From Phycisphaeraceae bacterium (GTDB lineage: Bacteria; Planctomycetota; Phycisphaerae; Phycisphaerales; Phycisphaeraceae), in NCBI GenBank assembly GCA_029260675.1, contig JAJDCV010000278.1:1-7554 (forward strand): DNA of 7,554 nucleotides, in the 5' to 3' direction. Below the pieces are notes generated by a model. That model was not told the origin of the DNA. It worked only from the letters and a program-made list of their open reading frames with translations, and did no database searches. Numbering within the stretch: the stretch's first letter is position 1; each line of letters opens with the position of its first letter. Of this stretch, positions 6,068 to 7,554 are shown in pieces. The translations under genes and the position numbers were made by a program.

Positions 6068-7462
6068 TCATCCATGAATCACACGCCCGTCCACCGCCAG
6101 CGCCGCTTCCTTGACAGCTTCTGAGAGGGTCGGGTGGGCGTGGCAGGTGCGGTAGATGTCTTCGGGGGTCGCGTGGTACTGCATGGCCGAGGTGCACTCG
6201 GCGATCAGCGAGCCGGCGTCGGGGCCGATGATGTGGACGCCCAGCACGCGGTCGGTCTTCTTGTCGGCGAGCACCTTGACGAATCCGTCGGCCTGGTCGA
6301 TCGCGTGAGCCCGGCCGTTGCCCCGGAAGTTAAAGACACCCTTCTTGTATTCGTGGGCCTCGTCCTTGAGATCGCTTTCGGATCGGCCGACGCTTGCGAT
6401 CTCCGGGTGCGTGAAGACGACCGCGGGAATCACGCTGTAATCCACATGCCCATAACCCGTGACGATCTTCTCGACACACGCGATCCCCTCTTCCTCAGCC
6501 ACATGCGCGAGCATCGGCGTCGGGATCACATCACCGATCGCGTAGATGCTCTCGACACTGGTCTGGTAGTTAGCATCCACGGTGATGTAACCCCGGTCGT
6601 CACGCTCGATCCCCACATCCTCAACGCCGAGCCCCTCGGTGTTGGGCGCGCGTCCGACAGCGACCAGCACGCGGTCGGCCTTGACCGGGTCTGCGCCGTC
6701 CCGTTCGATCGTCACCCCCTGCTTGCCGGGTTTCACCCCCGTGACACGGCTCTTCAGCTCAAAATGCAGGCCTTGCTTCTCGAATACCTTGTGGGCATGG
6801 CGGGCCAGTTCAGCATCCATCCCCGGCAACACGCGGTCGAGGTACTCCAATACCGTCACCTTGCTCCCGAGCCTGCGCCAGACCGACCCGATCTCCAATC
6901 CGATGTAGCCCGCACCAATTACGGCCAGGTGCTTTGGCGGCTTGTCGTAACTGAGCGCCTCGGTGCTGGTGTCAACCTTATCAAGCGACAGATCAACCCC
7001 CGGAATACTCGCCGCCCGCGAACCGGTGGCGATCAAGATGTTATTCGCGACGACATGCTTTGTCTTGCCGGCGTCGTCGGTGACCGTGACGGTCTTGTCG
7101 GGATTAATCGAACCCATGCCGAGGTAGTGGGTGATCTTGTTTTTCTTAAATAACGCCGCGATCCCGCCGGAGAGTGTGGCGACAACATTCTCTTTGCGCT
7201 TGAGCATCGCCGGGTAGTCAAGCGAGACCCCCTTGACCTCGATGCCGTGGACACCCAGATGCTTCGACGTCTGTTCGTAAAGATTCGACGATTCGAGCAG
7301 CGCCTTGCTGGGGATGCAGCCGACGCGGAGGCAGGTGCCGCCGAGCTGCTTGTTCTTATCGACACAGGCGACGTTCAGGCCGAGCTGAGCCGCACGGATC
7401 GCTGCGACGTACCCCCCGGGGCCGGCACCGATGATGACGAGGTCGTAGGTTGGATTGGGCAT
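6068..7462 (-). CDS. lpdA: Dihydrolipoyl dehydrogenase (E3)
   Basis: FAD-dependent flavoprotein disulfide reductase that re-oxidises dihydrolipoamide with NAD+ in the pyruvate, 2-oxoglutarate and branched-chain 2-oxoacid dehydrogenase complexes and the glycine cleavage system. At 464 residues it has normal full length. Motifs are the FAD Rossmann fold IIGAGPGG (10-17), redox disulfide GGTCLRVGCIPSK (41-53, Cys44 and Cys49), ATG (145-147), the NAD-binding fold VIGAGYIGLE (181-190), the second FAD motif YAIGD (307-311) and the C-terminal catalytic HAHPTLSE (441-448, His443 and Glu448). Arg replaces the more usual Asn in CLNVGC. The start at 7462 fits the family, with only four residues before the FAD fold. 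However, no Shine-Dalgarno sequence is visible upstream, where the DNA is a C-rich (on this strand) tandem repeat. The E1/E2 partner genes are not in the window. A terminator-like hairpin follows, so it probably forms a unit separate from GPP34. Confidence 0.96.
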   Translation of the reverse strand: MPNPTYDLVIIGAGPGGYVAAIRAAQLGLNVACVDKNKQLGGTCLRVGCIPSKALLESSNLYEQTSKHLGVHGIEVKGVSLDYPAMLKRKENVVATLSGGIAALFKKNKITHYLGMGSINPDKTVTVTDDAGKTKHVVANNILIATGSRAASIPGVDLSLDKVDTSTEALSYDKPPKHLAVIGAGYIGLEIGSVWRRLGSKVTVLEYLDRVLPGMDAELARHAHKVFEKQGLHFELKSRVTGVKPGKQGVTIERDGADPVKADRVLVAVGRAPNTEGLGVEDVGIERDDRGYITVDANYQTSVESIYAIGDVIPTPMLAHVAEEEGIACVEKIVTGYGHVDYSVIPAVVFTHPEIASVGRSESDLKDEAHEYKKGVFNFRGNGRAHAIDQADGFVKVLADKKTDRVLGVHIIGPDAGSLIAECTSAMQYHATPEDIYRTCHAHPTLSEAVKEAALAVDGRVIHG

Positions 7463-7471
7463 GGGGATATT

Positions 7472-7554
7472 GGGTCTGGGGTCTAGGGTCTGGGGTCTAG
7501 GGTCTGGGGTCTAGGGTCTGGGGTCTAGGGTCTGGGGTCTAGGGTCTGGGGTCT
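7472..7554. repeat. Alternating heptamer tandem array (14-bp unit)
   Basis: Eighty-three bases made without error of GGGTCTG and GGGTCTA in strict alternation, giving a 14-bp unit present almost six times and cut by the window end. The plus strand carries regularly spaced runs of three or four G separated by 3-4 bases, a strong G-quadruplex pattern. Since 14 is not a multiple of three and every unit contains TAG on the plus strand and, through CTAG, on the minus strand, all six frames are closed and the array is not coding. It ends nine bases before the lpdA start codon, where a promoter and ribosome-binding site would normally lie. The total length and any function are unknown. Confidence 0.95.

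Noticed and set aside
6134..7153. Long open frame on the plus strand opposite lpdA (339 codons)
   Set aside because: The opposite strand encodes a complete dihydrolipoyl dehydrogenase with all motifs; this frame has no recognisable motif.
7472..7554. CRISPR array or telomere
   Set aside because: The units are 7/14 bp with no spacers, so not CRISPR. The motif resembles telomeric G-rich repeats, but it directly abuts a normal bacterial gene and nothing indicates a linear replicon end; the window edge hides what follows.

Overview
The window is densely packed with genes on a single strand. All six supported protein genes are read on the minus strand, so the direction of transcription runs from high to low coordinates. 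Coding DNA is GC-rich, most genes have a Shine-Dalgarno sequence, and the products are typical of a free-living heterotrophic bacterium. A GC-rich Gram-negative member of the Planctomycetota/PVC or Bacteroidota-like world would fit the NagB/PIG-L fusion and the style of the proteins. That placement is an impression only; no rRNA or other phylogenetic marker lies in the window.

Layout in transcriptional order: (1) 7472-7554, a perfect tandem array of a 14-bp unit made of two alternating heptamers (GGGTCTG/GGGTCTA). It runs to the window edge and stops nine bases before the next gene. (2) 6068-7462, dihydrolipoyl dehydrogenase (lpdA). (3) 5910-6067, a spacer with a terminator-like hairpin and a possible promoter. 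(4) 5226-5909, a bacterial GPP34 (GOLPH3/Vps74-like) protein. (5) 4973-5225, an AT-rich regulatory region with a near-consensus sigma-70 promoter, a 28-bp palindrome over its -10 box and a second 24-bp palindrome in the leader. (6) 3794-4972, a ROK-family repressor of the NagC/Mlc type. (7) 1744-3738, a fusion of a NagB-like domain and a PIG-L (LmbE) deacetylase domain. (8) 901-1683, a canonical glucosamine-6-phosphate deaminase (nagB). (9) 1-818, phosphate acetyltransferase (pta), cut by the window edge.

Genes 6 to 9 are separated by only 55, 60 and 82 bp with no convincing terminator between them, so they look like one amino-sugar operon. The ROK protein would sense an amino sugar or its phosphate and control its own promoter through the palindrome over the -10 box. 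NagB turns glucosamine-6-phosphate into fructose-6-phosphate and ammonia. The PIG-L half of the fusion is a candidate N-deacetylase, notable because no nagA is visible here. Pta can handle the acetyl groups as acetyl phosphate/acetyl-CoA, perhaps with an acetate kinase beyond the left edge. This pathway role is inferred from gene order and domains.

The most interesting items are the leader with two palindromes, the fused NagB domain that has lost the catalytic Asp of normal NagB while sitting beside an intact NagB, the orphan bacterial GPP34 protein, and the G-quadruplex-prone heptamer array that replaces a normal ribosome-binding region in front of lpdA.
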